DNA of 64,000 nucleotides from JAJRXC01 sp047639555 (GCA_047639555.1 JBLIOE010000015.1:1-64000); one strand, 5' to 3'; shown: positions 16,497-26,117, counted from the first letter of the stretch. Numbers and translations are program-made. The notes: generated by a model not told the origin, from the sequence alone.

Positions 16497-17797
16497 TCGT
16501 TCTTGTCCAAGGATTCGGGTAGAGGCCGGGTCGGCCACCACGCCAGCAGACGATCGGCGGCCTCGACTACATCAACGGGCCCTTCGTCGAGACGAAGGTC
16601 GCGTAGCCAGCGCATCGCCACGCCCACCGCACGACCGGGTTCGATCCCCAGCACCGCACACACCGCTTCGCCTGTGAGCAGAGGCAAAGGATCGCCCAGA
16701 TCCGGTTCGACCGCGAGCAGCGATTCGTAAGCAAGCCGGTGCGCGTCCACATCATCATGATCGAGGGCGGCCGCCGATCGCAGCCCGCCAACCCAACCGT
16801 AGAGCTCGTCAAGCGTTCGGGCCGTGGGCGTGAGCGCGGCCGTGCGCCGCAGAGCCGGAGCGTCGGTCAACCACGTGCCGGGGGCAACCACCCACGGGTA
16901 TGACGAGGCCAGCCAAATCACTCCTGTGGTCAACGAACCCGAAAATTTGAGACGCCGTAAGGTGGCGAGGTCGATGCCTTCCGGAGCAAGCAACGCGGCC
17001 CAGCGGGCGGCCGGGGTCGGCGCAACCTGCGCAACCATTTCACCGCGAAGCCGGGCATCGTCAGGCGAATAGTCACTCAGCGATGGCAGCACCGCGGCCA
17101 GAAGCCCCGTCTGGGCAAGAAGCGCCAGGCCATTACTCGGCGTGTCGAGCAGAATCAGCTTCTGGATCTCATCGCGAATCCGTTCGGACGAAACGATCTC
17201 GATCCGGGGCACGAGAGCGGTCATCGCCTCGACCAGTTCGGGGGTGGGCACCAGGTCGTAGCCCGAGTGAAATCGAGCGGCCCGCAACATCCGCAACGGA
17301 TCTTCCGAGAACGAGATCTCGGGATCGAGCGGTGTGCGGAGAATTCGGGCGGCGAGATCCGCCCGGCCGTGGTGGGGGTCCACCATGTCGCCGGTCAAAA
17401 GGTCGACGGCCATGGCATTCACCGTGAAGTCGCGACGGGCGAGGTCGTCCTCGATTCGATCCCCAAACGAAACCGTTGGCTTGCGGGACTCGGGGTCATA
17501 CGCCTCGGCCCGATGGGTGGTGATCTCGTACATCTGGCCATCGATCGTGCAACCGATCGTGCCGAAGCGTTCGCCCTGGGTCCATACCGCTTCGGCGAGA
17601 TTGGCAACGAGTGCCTTAATCTCTTCGGGGCGGGCATCGGTGGTTGCGTCGAGATCGTTCTCCGGGCGCGACCGATCGAGCCAGTGATCGCGCACCACGC
17701 CGCCGACAAAGAACAACGACCGTCCGGCCTCGCGAAAGCGCGCCGTGAGCGGTGCCGCTTGCTCGATGGCCGCGGCGAACCCATCCGGGACACTCAC
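16493..17797 (-). CDS. cca: CCA tRNA nucleotidyltransferase
   Basis: 434 residues from the GTG at 17797, which overlaps the upstream stop (GTGA). It adds or repairs the CCA end of tRNAs. Head domain: LFFVGGVVRDHWLDR and ENDLDATTDA, with the catalytic acidic pair in the NDLD-type motif, then RRDFTVNAMA and DPHHGRADLAARILR, then EDPLRMLRAARF. This equals the mycobacterial pcnA position near the origin (Rv3907c-like). Needed here because the tRNA-Ile gene in this window does not encode CCA. Confidence 0.93.
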   Translation of the reverse strand: MSVPDGFAAAIEQAAPLTARFREAGRSLFFVGGVVRDHWLDRSRPENDLDATTDARPEEIKALVANLAEAVWTQGERFGTIGCTIDGQMYEITTHRAEAYDPESRKPTVSFGDRIEDDLARRDFTVNAMAVDLLTGDMVDPHHGRADLAARILRTPLDPEISFSEDPLRMLRAARFHSGYDLVPTPELVEAMTALVPRIEIVSSERIRDEIQKLILLDTPSNGLALLAQTGLLAAVLPSLSDYSPDDARLRGEMVAQVAPTPAARWAALLAPEGIDLATLRRLKFSGSLTTGVIWLASSYPWVVAPGTWLTDAPALRRTAALTPTARTLDELYGWVGGLRSAAALDHDDVDAHRLAYESLLAVEPDLGDPLPLLTGEAVCAVLGIEPGRAVGVAMRWLRDLRLDEGPVDVVEAADRLLAWWPTRPLPESLDKND

Positions 17798-18822
17798 GTG
17801 AGTTCCTCGCGAATCGCGCCGGCCTGCTCGACCACTTCCATGCCGGGACCGCCGGCCGTGGGTCGCTCGGGCCGATGCACCGAATCGAGAAGCGTGGCGG
17901 CCACTGCACCTGAACAATCCCGGACCGCGCCCAAGTCGTACCCACCCTCGAGCAACACGACCGTGCGGCGAATGGGCGCCAGTGATCGAATGTCGGCGAC
18001 CAGGTCACTCACGTCGGCGGAGGTGTAGCCCAGGTCGGTGAGGGGGTCGGCCCGATGGCCGTCGTAGCCGGCCGAGATGAACACCCAGTCCGGGGCGAAT
18101 GCCTCGAGGGCGGGGCCGATCACGCGGGCTACACCGGCCCGCGCAACGTCGCCGGTGGCGCCGGGCGGCAGCGGAAGATTGATGGTGGAGCCCCGACCGA
18201 CGCCCTTACCGATCTCTTTGAGCATTCCTGATCCGGGGTAGAGCGGGTGTTGATGTATCGAGGCAAAGAACACATCGTCGCGATCGAAGAAGATGTCTTG
18301 GGTGCCGTTGCCATGGTGGGCGTCGATGTCGACAATTGCGACACGCTCGCCGCGCGCTGCGCAGGCCGCGGCCGCCACCGCGACACTGTTGAAAATGCAG
18401 AACCCCATGGACTGGCTGGCGGTCGCGTGATGCCCCGGAGGCCGCACAACACAATACGCCGCGTCGACGCTTTCGTCGTCGCGGAGCGCGTCAGTTGCGG
18501 TCAATAGTGACCCGGCCGACAACAGCGCCGCCTGGAGACTGGCATCGTTCATCACCGTGTCGGGATCGAGACGACCGCCGCCACCCGCGCCAATCGCCCG
18601 GACATGCGCGATGAGTTCGGGGCTGTGGACCCGTCTGAGATCATCGTCAGTGGCAATTCGGGGCGCCACAGATCGAACGCCGTCGACCACACCAGATGCA
18701 CGAATACCGTCGATTGCGGCCCCGAGCCGGTCAGGCCGTTCGGGGTGATTCGCGCCAGCCATATGGTCGGCACATCGTTCATCGGTCACGACGAGGAGCA
18801 CGCCGCGGAGCGTAGCCCTCAC
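17794..18822 (-). CDS. Histone-deacetylase-family (class II) amidohydrolase
   Basis: 342 residues. Zinc-dependent deacetylase fold with NHPERPDRL at the start, RPPGHHA (tandem His of the charge relay), IVDIDAHHGNGTQD (zinc-binding Asp and His), SIHQHPLYPGSG, and SAGYDGHRADPL with the second metal Asp; LEGGYD comes near the end. Bacterial members act on acetylated lysines, polyamines or acetoin-pathway proteins. The substrate here is unknown. Start GTG at 18822 (another GTG 7 codons later). It diverges from the acetyltransferase gene, an intriguing opposite-activity pair, and is coupled to cca downstream. Confidence 0.9.
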   Translation of the reverse strand: MRATLRGVLLVVTDERCADHMAGANHPERPDRLGAAIDGIRASGVVDGVRSVAPRIATDDDLRRVHSPELIAHVRAIGAGGGGRLDPDTVMNDASLQAALLSAGSLLTATDALRDDESVDAAYCVVRPPGHHATASQSMGFCIFNSVAVAAAACAARGERVAIVDIDAHHGNGTQDIFFDRDDVFFASIHQHPLYPGSGMLKEIGKGVGRGSTINLPLPPGATGDVARAGVARVIGPALEAFAPDWVFISAGYDGHRADPLTDLGYTSADVSDLVADIRSLAPIRRTVVLLEGGYDLGAVRDCSGAVAATLLDSVHRPERPTAGGPGMEVVEQAGAIREELT

Positions 18823-18857
18823 AAGGTTGGGTTGGCGGGGCGTATTGTGGCCACCAC

Positions 18858-19592
18858 ATGGCCCTGCAATCCCTGACGATCGATGACGCTCGATTTCGCG
18901 CCGGCAACTGGCGCGCCAGTCGCCGGCTCGCGTATCTCGTTCCGCTCAGTCCGGCCCACACGCTCACGGAGAAGGCGCTCGCCACCGCGAGAGCAGCCCT
19001 TGAAGCGCAGGGCTTCGACGAGGTTGTCACCGCGGCGGTCGCCCCGCCCGAACGAGCAGCCTTTCTCCGCGATGGTTATGAAGAACGCGAACACCTGCAC
19101 CTGCTTCGCTACGACCTCACCAAGCTCTCGCGGTCACGCCCCTTCTGGGCTCGTCACCGCAGCCAGCCAAAGATCGAACGGGGCACACAAATGCACCGGC
19201 CCGACGTCCTGGCCCTCGATGCGCGCACCTTCGACGAGTTCTGGCAACTCAACGACGACGGGCTCCAAGACGCCCTTGATGCCACCCCCACAAGTCGCAT
19301 ACGAATCATCCGCGGCACTGATGCCGGGACTCCAATCGTGGGTTACGCCGTTGGTGGGCGGGCCGGATCACAGGGGTTCTTGCAACGCCTCGCGGTTGAT
19401 CCTGACGCCGAGGGCCAGGGTCTCGGCAGCGCCCTCGTGGACGACACACTCCAATGGATGCGCCGACGCGGCGCCACCGTCGGGTGGGTCAACACACAGG
19501 AAGCCAACAAGCGCGCCCTCGGCCTCTACCACCATCTCGGTTTCACCCCCGCCGATCACAACCTCACGGTTCTGGCCCGTCGCCTGTCGTGA
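18858..19592 (+). CDS. GNAT-family N-acetyltransferase
   Basis: 244 residues. The C-terminal GNAT domain shows the acetyl-CoA loop in LQRLAVDPDAEGQGLGSALV (Q/R-x-x-G-x-G/A type) and the end NKRALGLYHHLGF. The N-terminal ~100 residues look like a degenerate second GNAT-like half, an arrangement seen in MshD-like proteins. Substrate unknown. It occupies the position of the Rv3908-like gene before the Rv3909-like gene and overlaps it by GTGA. Confidence 0.85.
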   Translation: MALQSLTIDDARFRAGNWRASRRLAYLVPLSPAHTLTEKALATARAALEAQGFDEVVTAAVAPPERAAFLRDGYEEREHLHLLRYDLTKLSRSRPFWARHRSQPKIERGTQMHRPDVLALDARTFDEFWQLNDDGLQDALDATPTSRIRIIRGTDAGTPIVGYAVGGRAGSQGFLQRLAVDPDAEGQGLGSALVDDTLQWMRRRGATVGWVNTQEANKRALGLYHHLGFTPADHNLTVLARRLS

Positions 19593-21556
19593 ACCGCTCT
19601 CCTGCCCGCCGCTCGCTGATCGTCGCGATTGTCTGCCTGTTCATGATGGTGGCCGGTCCATCGCCGGTCGCGGGCCAAACCAACCCCCGACTCGATCTTG
19701 TTTCACAGACGCTGGTTGTCCATGACCGCCCGGCGGAGATCGTGTTCGATGTCATTGACCCGCCCGCTGATGCTCGTCTGCGGTTTCGGATCTTCAATAC
19801 CCCCCTCACGAGTCGGTCCGCCGTTCGCGAAAGCCACCAACGCCCACCCACCAGCGGCTCCCGCATCGCCAACTTTGAGTGCACTCTCGACGGCGATTGC
19901 CGCGACCAAGCCACCCTCGTCAGCAGTGACACCGGCCGAGTCACGGTCACCTTGCTTGATGAGGAAATCGGCGAGTTTCTGAGGGATTCACCCGGCACGC
20001 TCGCTTTCATCGTCACGTTGCTCAACGAAGATGGCAATGCACTCGATCAGATGGCCACCAGCCTCATCATTCCAAACGAGGAGCCCTCCAGCACCACCAT
20101 CGGCATTGCGTTTGTTGGTTCGGTCGAGGTTCCGCTTTCTCATCGAGCCGACGGATCGGTGATCGTTGATGCCGGTGCCGTAGCCGGCCGCATCGAAGAA
20201 CTACAGAGATTCGGACTTCCACTCACCCTGGATCTCTCGCCGGAGGCGCTCAGTGCGCTGGCGATCGCGGATCCCGCCGTATTCGCCGACGTGACCTCCG
20301 CTATCGCCGGCCATGATCTCCTCCGCGCGCCGTGGGTGTCACTCGACGAGGAGGGTTGGCGCGCCGTCGGCGACGAAGCTCGAGTGCTGGCGCAATACGC
20401 GCTCGGAAGCGACACCATCGAGACACTCACCGGCATGTCGCCGACGGGAATCGTCACCCTCGATCCTGATGCCACGCCCGCCACCCTCGGCCTACTCCGC
20501 TCAGCCGGCGCAACGGCCGTCATCCCCTCCGATACACAGCTGGCGTTCACCACCCGAACGTTCTCACCAAACTTGCCATTCCAACTCCTCGACGACAACG
20601 CCGTGGCCATTCCAGCGCTGCGTATCGATCAATCGCTGACCGAAACGTTGTCAGGCGATGACCCTGAACTCGCAGCTGTGCGGGCCGTCGCCGAACTCCT
20701 GACCGATGCTGCCTTAGGAACCGCTGACCGAGCCGTACTACTCAACCTCGATGTGATCGATGACGCCGTGCTGGACAAGTTCCTCGAACTCGTCGACGAA
20801 TATGCTTCTCTCACCACAACTTCGATCAACGAACTCTTCAATCGCGATCTCACCCGGGTCGGGGCCGGTGTTTTCCGCGGCGAACTCTTGGCCGAGAAAT
20901 CCCCAGACCTTTCGTCTCGTTCGACCGATCTCGCGGCGGCCACGTCATCTATCGACACCCTCGCCGCGATGCTCAAACCGGACATTGTCGCCATAGGGCC
21001 CCTTCGAACCCAACTCCTCGCGGCCGCGTCGGATCAACTCGACGGGGCGGCCGCTGTCGCTTACTCAGACGACGTCCTCCGCACGGTGATCGAGTCGACC
21101 AGCGGTCTCAAGATCGTGCCGGCCGACCGCATTACGCTGACCGACCGCCGGACCGACCTACCGCTGACGATCATCAATACCCAACCGGTTCCACTCAACG
21201 TCGAGCTCGTGCTCAGTGCCGAGAAGATCCGTTTCCCTGACGGCGAACGACGCACGCTCCGCCTCCGTCCTGGGGCGAATCCCATCGTTATTCCGGTCGA
21301 GACCCTCGCCAGCGGCGACGCCCGTGTCACCGCAACCATCGTTTCTCCCGGGGGACAACTCGAGCTCGGAACGGGCACCATCGATATCCGGTCTACCGCT
21401 CTCTCCGGATTAGGCCTGATTATCTCTGTCATCGCGTTGATCGTGTTGGGTGCTTGGTGGATCCGCACAGTCCTCGGTGTCCGCCGCAACCGTGCCACTG
21501 CTACGGTCTCGGCCGCGTCTGAAGATACAACGACGCCAACTGAGGGGGAATCGTGA
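19589..21556 (+). CDS. Large exported membrane-anchored protein, Rv3909-like (DUF6049 type)
   Basis: 655 residues from the GTG at 19589 (its GTG overlaps the previous TGA). N-terminal signal sequence (SLIVAIVCLFMMVAGPSPVAG), a large extracytoplasmic part, and a single C-terminal membrane helix (GLGLIISVIALIVLGAWWI) followed by a short Thr/Glu-rich cytoplasmic tail. The order acetyltransferase or hydrolase, then this type of protein, then the kinase gene, sigM and trxB matches mycobacterial Rv3908-Rv3914. It is probably part of the cell-envelope programme of this locus. No catalytic motif visible. Confidence 0.75.
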   Translation: MNRSPARRSLIVAIVCLFMMVAGPSPVAGQTNPRLDLVSQTLVVHDRPAEIVFDVIDPPADARLRFRIFNTPLTSRSAVRESHQRPPTSGSRIANFECTLDGDCRDQATLVSSDTGRVTVTLLDEEIGEFLRDSPGTLAFIVTLLNEDGNALDQMATSLIIPNEEPSSTTIGIAFVGSVEVPLSHRADGSVIVDAGAVAGRIEELQRFGLPLTLDLSPEALSALAIADPAVFADVTSAIAGHDLLRAPWVSLDEEGWRAVGDEARVLAQYALGSDTIETLTGMSPTGIVTLDPDATPATLGLLRSAGATAVIPSDTQLAFTTRTFSPNLPFQLLDDNAVAIPALRIDQSLTETLSGDDPELAAVRAVAELLTDAALGTADRAVLLNLDVIDDAVLDKFLELVDEYASLTTTSINELFNRDLTRVGAGVFRGELLAEKSPDLSSRSTDLAAATSSIDTLAAMLKPDIVAIGPLRTQLLAAASDQLDGAAAVAYSDDVLRTVIESTSGLKIVPADRITLTDRRTDLPLTIINTQPVPLNVELVLSAEKIRFPDGERRTLRLRPGANPIVIPVETLASGDARVTATIVSPGGQLELGTGTIDIRSTALSGLGLIISVIALIVLGAWWIRTVLGVRRNRATATVSAASEDTTTPTEGES

Positions 21557-22401
21557 CTGTACGAATCGTCACTGACAGCGCCTGCGATCTGCGCGGCGAA
21601 GAAGTTGAGCGTTATGGCATTGAAGTCGTGCCGCTCTCGATCCGATTCGGCGACGACGAGTACGTCGATCGCGAGGAGCTCACGGTCACAGAGTTTTACC
21701 GTCTCCTCGCCGGGTCAGAGGCTCTTCCTGAAACGTCGGCGCCTGCTCCCGGCAAGTTCGTTGCGGCGTTTCAGCGCCAGCTCGATGCCGGGGCCACGGG
21801 TGTTGTTTGCATCAATATTTCGGCCGCTCTCTCCGCCACGATGCAGTCGGCCCAGACTGCGCTCGACCAGCTGAAGACCGACCTCCCCGACGCCGAGGTT
21901 CATGTCGTCGACAGCGGCTCGATCACCGCGGGCCAGGGTTCTATTGTCCTCGCCGCCGCCCAGATGGGCGTCGAGGGTGCGTCGGCCAGCGAGATCGTTG
22001 CCGCCGTCGCTGACCTCAGCAACCGCACCCAGGTGTACGGCGCGCTCGACACCTTGGACAACCTGAAGAAGGGCGGCCGTGTCGGTGGCGCTGCGGCCCT
22101 CGTGGGTTCACTTCTGTCGATCAAGCCCATCATCGATATCTCCACGGGTGTCGTCGAAGAAGCGGGCAAACAACGCACCCGCAAGAAGTCTCTGGTTTGG
22201 CTCCGCGACAAGCTCGTCGAGGTCGGCCCAGTCGAAAACTTGGCGGTCATGCATGGTGAGGCGCCTGATATCGACGACTTCCTCGCGATGATCAGCGAGA
22301 TCGTCGATATCGATTCCGTGCGAGTCGACAAGATCGGCCCCGTTGTGGGCACCCACGGCGGCCCCCGTGTCATGGGGCTCGCCTTCCAAACCCCGGCGTA
22401 G
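21553..22401 (+). CDS. DegV-family fatty-acid-binding protein
   Basis: 282 residues from a GTG overlapping the upstream stop. Characteristic start VRIVTDSACDLRGEEVERYG with VVPLSIRFGDDEYVD, then ETSAPAPGKF (lipid carboxyl-binding Ser region), VVDSGSITAGQG, and DTLDNLKKGGRVGG. DegV/FakB proteins bind a fatty acid and present it to the kinase FakA for phosphorylation. No FakA-like gene lies nearby. Its position is notable: in mycobacteria the MurJ-type gene mviN sits here. Confidence 0.93.
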   Translation: MTVRIVTDSACDLRGEEVERYGIEVVPLSIRFGDDEYVDREELTVTEFYRLLAGSEALPETSAPAPGKFVAAFQRQLDAGATGVVCINISAALSATMQSAQTALDQLKTDLPDAEVHVVDSGSITAGQGSIVLAAAQMGVEGASASEIVAAVADLSNRTQVYGALDTLDNLKKGGRVGGAAALVGSLLSIKPIIDISTGVVEEAGKQRTRKKSLVWLRDKLVEVGPVENLAVMHGEAPDIDDFLAMISEIVDIDSVRVDKIGPVVGTHGGPRVMGLAFQTPA

Positions 22402-22467
22402 GTCAGTCGGCCGCCACTTCAGGGCACCGCGGCTGCCTTTGTTGTCGGAGCCACTACCGTCCGCGGC

Positions 22468-23967
22468 GTGGCATCGGTAGAAATCGGCACGCTCCTCGAC
22501 GAGCGGTATCGGATCATCGCTCGTCGCGCCGCGGGCGCCACCGCCACAGTCTGGGAAGCGGAGGACGGCTTCCTCCGCCGGCGGGTGGCCATCAAGGTTC
22601 TGCATGACCACATGGCGGCCGACGCCGAACTCCTTAGTCGATTCGTCGACGAAGCCCGCACCGCGACAACCGTGAGTCATGGCTCACTGGTCGCCGTCTA
22701 CGACTCGATCCAGGATCATCCCGGAATTGTGATGGAGTGGGTCGACGGCCCCGACCTTCGCCAACGCCTTGACCAAGGTCCCCTCGATGGAGCGGAGACC
22801 GCTCGGATCGGCGCGGCGATCGCCGACGGACTGGCCGAACTGCACCAACACGGGCTGATTCATCGCGATGTAAAACCCGCCAACATCTTGCTGAGCTCGG
22901 ATGGCACTCCGAAGCTCACCGACTTCGGCATCACGACAGCTAACGCGGGCGACCGCACCGCCACCGGCATCGTGCTCGGCACGCCGAAATATCTGGCACC
23001 CGAGCAGGTTCGCGGCGAAACGCTTGATGCCCGCACCGATCTGTTCGCCCTCGCCGCCGTTCTCTACGAATCCGTATCAGGACACGCTCCGTGGGTTCGA
23101 GACGGTGACCTGCCCACCGCCATCGCCCGCCTCAGCGACGACCCCGACGATCTCCGCACCACGCGCCCTGATCTGCCCGCCAGTCTCACGGCTTCGATCA
23201 TGCGGGGCCTTGAGCGACACCCCGACGACCGCTGGCCCAACGCAACCCTCTTCGCCCACAGTCTGCGAGGCGGCTCAACGCTGGAGCCGCCACCGGGCCG
23301 CCCGGAAGCAACCCGTGCGCTACCAATCGTTGAGCTGGCACGGCCAGCCAACGCCCCCCGCACCAAGATGCCGAAGGGTGACGGTGTCCCCGTTCGAACG
23401 CAACGTCGCCTGTGGCCTCGCCTCCTTGGTCTCACCGTCATGGCCGCAGTGGCGCTCCTCGGCTGGACTCTCGTCTCGGGTTTCGGCACCAACGACTCGG
23501 CCCGTCCACCGTCCGCCGCTCCAATCCAGATCGTGTCAGCCGAGGCCTTTGACCCTGAGGGCTCCGGCCCTCCCGGTGAATACAACGCTCTCGCCCCACT
23601 TGCGATCGACGGTAACCCCGACTCCTTTTGGCTGACCGAGCAATACGACGAGCGCGACCTGGGCACGAAATCAGGCGTCGGACTCATTCTGCAACTCGAT
23701 CGCGTCCACTCGATCTCAGCAATCACGATCGCTACCCAAGCGTCGGCCAACTGGTCGGTGGAGATCCGAGTGGCCGAGGCGGAGACCGTCGGCCCGGCCG
23801 AAACTATCGCCGCGTTCGGGCCGGCCATCCACACCGAATCTGGTCTCGGGCCCGAAGCCAACCTTCGTCTAGACGCCACAGGAGACATCGTCGTCGTGTG
23901 GTTTACCAATCTCGGCGAGGGCGCAATCCCGATACGTCTCGCGGTTGGAGAGGTCACGATCCAGTGA
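22468..23967 (+). CDS. Membrane Ser/Thr protein kinase with extracytoplasmic discoidin-like domain
   Basis: 499 residues from a GTG. Kinase domain about 10-265: VAIKVL (ATP-site Lys), GLIHRDVKPANILL (catalytic loop), LTDFGIT (DFG), LAPEQ. The glycine loop is loose (RRAAGATATVW). A basic proline-rich linker leads to one membrane helix (LLGLTVMAAVALLGWTLVSG, about 315-337). The outside domain of about 155 residues reads NALAPLAIDGNPDSFWLTEQ then VGLILQLD, like F5/8C (discoidin) sugar-binding folds. This equals the C-terminal half of mycobacterial MviN, but with intact catalytic motifs and no MurJ part. It may sense wall fragments and signal to the envelope genes here. Confidence 0.88.
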   Translation: MASVEIGTLLDERYRIIARRAAGATATVWEAEDGFLRRRVAIKVLHDHMAADAELLSRFVDEARTATTVSHGSLVAVYDSIQDHPGIVMEWVDGPDLRQRLDQGPLDGAETARIGAAIADGLAELHQHGLIHRDVKPANILLSSDGTPKLTDFGITTANAGDRTATGIVLGTPKYLAPEQVRGETLDARTDLFALAAVLYESVSGHAPWVRDGDLPTAIARLSDDPDDLRTTRPDLPASLTASIMRGLERHPDDRWPNATLFAHSLRGGSTLEPPPGRPEATRALPIVELARPANAPRTKMPKGDGVPVRTQRRLWPRLLGLTVMAAVALLGWTLVSGFGTNDSARPPSAAPIQIVSAEAFDPEGSGPPGEYNALAPLAIDGNPDSFWLTEQYDERDLGTKSGVGLILQLDRVHSISAITIATQASANWSVEIRVAEAETVGPAETIAAFGPAIHTESGLGPEANLRLDATGDIVVVWFTNLGEGAIPIRLAVGEVTIQ

Positions 23968-23999
23968 GGCGACTGCGGTAGGGTCGGCGGATCCCTCCT

Positions 24000-24572
24000 A
24001 TGGACGAACCGACGCTGATCAGCGCCGCGCAGCGTGGGGACCAGAAGGCCCTCGACCAACTGCTCCGCATGCACCAGGACCGCATCTATGCGATCTGTCG
24101 TCGGCTCGCGGGCAATGACGCCGACGCCATGGATGCCACCCAGGAGGCTTTGATCGCCGTTGTGAAAGGCCTTCCTCGCTTCGACGGCCGAGCCAAGTTC
24201 TCGACGTGGTCATACCGGGTCGCCACCAATGCTTGTCTCGACGAGCTCCGCCGCCGGGGCCGTCGACCCCAACCCGGCCTGCCCGAATTCGAACGAGCCG
24301 ATCACACCCCCGTCGGCGGCGCCGCACCCCGCGATCCGGCCGAAATAGTTAGCGCGTCGATCGATGTCGACCGCGGACTTGCCCAGGTGCCGGAGGAATT
24401 CCGCACCGCGGTTGTGCTCCGCGATGTGGCGGGCATGGATTACGCCGAGATCGCGGAAGTGCTCGACATCGCTCCCGGCACGGTCCGTTCACGTATCGCT
24501 CGGGGTCGCGGCCGGCTCGCCGACGCGATTTCCGGGAACCAAACTGCCCCTACCGAACGTCACAGTCAGTAG
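24000..24572 (+). CDS. sigM: ECF RNA polymerase sigma factor, SigM-like
   Basis: 190 residues. Region 2 is clear (LRMHQDRIYAICRRLAGND, DATQEALIAVVKGLPRFDGR, FSTWSYRVATNACLDELRRR). Region 4 ends the protein (VVLRDVAGMDYAEIAEVLDI, then PGTVRSRIARGRGRLA). By position, after the MviN-type locus and before trxB, it corresponds to SigM. The anti-sigma factor gene starts 2 nt after its stop, so it is expected to be held inactive at the membrane until a signal arrives. Confidence 0.92.
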   Translation: MDEPTLISAAQRGDQKALDQLLRMHQDRIYAICRRLAGNDADAMDATQEALIAVVKGLPRFDGRAKFSTWSYRVATNACLDELRRRGRRPQPGLPEFERADHTPVGGAAPRDPAEIVSASIDVDRGLAQVPEEFRTAVVLRDVAGMDYAEIAEVLDIAPGTVRSRIARGRGRLADAISGNQTAPTERHSQ

Positions 24573-24574
24573 CC

Positions 24575-25600
24575 ATGCCTGATCTCCCAACCTCCGACGA
24601 CGAACTCCTTTCGTCCGCTCTTGATGGAGAACTTTCCGCGTCTGACCAGGCGACGTTAAACGAGCGGCTCGCAACCGAACCGGCCCTGGCCGAGCGGTAT
24701 GCGCTACTCAGCCAGGCTGAGGCACTTGCGGCCACGCCCGTCACTCCCCTCTCGGGCGCAGATCGCGACCGATTAATCAACGTTGCTCTCGCCGCGAGTA
24801 CAACCGCAGGCAACGTCACAGATCTCGCCGCGGCGGGGGCCCGGCGGTCGGCGTGGCGTAACCGAGGCCTCACGATCGCGGCTGCGGCCGCGGCCCTCGT
24901 GCTCGCGGTGCCCGCGTTTGTTGCCATCAACAATGCCAACGATGGCGACTACGACACCGCCGCGACTTCCCTGAGCGCCGATTCGGCGGCCGACGATTCG
25001 GCCGATACCTCGGCCTCGTCCGAGGAGATGGCCCTCGAAAGTGCCGCGGCCGAGATGCCTCTCTCCGATGACCCACCCGCTGACTTCGATGCCGCGGAAG
25101 ACGAGATGCCCGTTGAAGAATACATGGCCGGCTCTGACGGTGGAGTGAACGCAATCCCGGTCGAGGGCTTCGCCTACGATCTCAATCAGAACGGGCTGCT
25201 GCAGCTCAGTGATTTCGAAGGCCTTGATGGGCTGGAGCGGAGCTACTCGTCGCCAACTGAGCTCAAGAGCGAGGTGGTGCTTCGGTGGTTCGGATACGTC
25301 GAGAACGCGGTCGAGAACGCGGTCGAGAACGAACCGGACGACATCGCCGCAGTAACGCGCAGTCTGCTGGCCGTCGAAACGGCGCTGGTCACGGCCAATC
25401 TCGGTGGCTGCCCCGACGTGCTGCTCACCCTCGACGGTCTCGACTATGGAGACACGGTGACGAGCGTGAGCTTCGCGGACACCAACATTCAAGGCGAAGC
25501 CGTCACGGTCGCCGTTGTGCAGGTCGAAGACGGCAACGCGTCGTTCGTGCTCATCGATCAGAACAGCTGCGAGGTCACCTTCGAAGGTGCACTTCCCTGA
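24575..25600 (+). CDS. Membrane anti-sigma factor
   Basis: 341 residues. The N-terminus (DDELLSSALDGELSASDQAT, LNERLATEPALAERY) is the typical anti-sigma helical domain, without a zinc HxxxCxxC motif. One membrane helix follows (GLTIAAAAAALVLAVPAFVA, about 97-117). The outside region starts with a very acidic Ser/Ala/Asp/Glu-rich stretch and then a folded domain with two Cys (LGGCPDVLL and NSCEVTF). A small in-frame duplication gives ENAVENAVEN. Expected to bind and silence the upstream sigma factor. Confidence 0.85.
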   Translation: MPDLPTSDDELLSSALDGELSASDQATLNERLATEPALAERYALLSQAEALAATPVTPLSGADRDRLINVALAASTTAGNVTDLAAAGARRSAWRNRGLTIAAAAAALVLAVPAFVAINNANDGDYDTAATSLSADSAADDSADTSASSEEMALESAAAEMPLSDDPPADFDAAEDEMPVEEYMAGSDGGVNAIPVEGFAYDLNQNGLLQLSDFEGLDGLERSYSSPTELKSEVVLRWFGYVENAVENAVENEPDDIAAVTRSLLAVETALVTANLGGCPDVLLTLDGLDYGDTVTSVSFADTNIQGEAVTVAVVQVEDGNASFVLIDQNSCEVTFEGALP

Positions 25601-25643
25601 ACGCTGATGCGGCCATGAGCCTCGACAGATAGGATCCGTCGCC

Positions 25644-26042
25644 ATGGCCCAGGAGACGAAATCAGCAACCGACGACTGGGTCGACAGCGCTGCTGATTCG
25701 ATCCTCAACGTAATCGACACAGCCCGAACCAAAGGCACCGACAATGTCGTGCGTTTGGCTCGAGGCATCGTGTTCGGTCTCGTGGCTGCAGTGCTCTTGA
25801 TTGCCGCGCTGATCATGTCGGTGGCTGTGCTCGTTCGTATGCTCGACGCCTATCTGCCGATTGGCGATGGCGTCGGCGACGCCACCTGGGCGGCCTACCT
25901 CTTCCTCGGCGTGCTGCTGTCCGTGCTTGGCTTTGGCCTTTGGGGCGTGCGCAAGACCGACAACATGCTCCGACTCCAGCTTGCGGGCGTGATCGACGTC
26001 GTCATTGTGGTTGTTGTCGGCTGTTACGCCGCTTTCGGCTGA
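25644..26042 (+). CDS. Small membrane protein (phage-holin-superfamily-like)
   Basis: 132 residues. An amphipathic start (WVDSAADSILNVIDTARTKG) is followed by three hydrophobic helices: IVFGLVAAVLLIAALIMSVA, AAYLFLGVLLSVLGFGLWGV and LAGVIDVVIVVVVGCYAAFG. The first two resemble the holin-superfamily proteins often seen next to envelope or division genes in actinobacteria. Function unknown. It lies between the sigma/anti-sigma pair and trxB. Confidence 0.75.
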   Translation: MAQETKSATDDWVDSAADSILNVIDTARTKGTDNVVRLARGIVFGLVAAVLLIAALIMSVAVLVRMLDAYLPIGDGVGDATWAAYLFLGVLLSVLGFGLWGVRKTDNMLRLQLAGVIDVVIVVVVGCYAAFG

Positions 26043-26117
26043 TCCGGGAATCGTCGGCCCCACCACGTGGTTGAACAACCCAAGGCATCAGCCTCTCTTA
26101 ACGAACAGGACTCTGTT

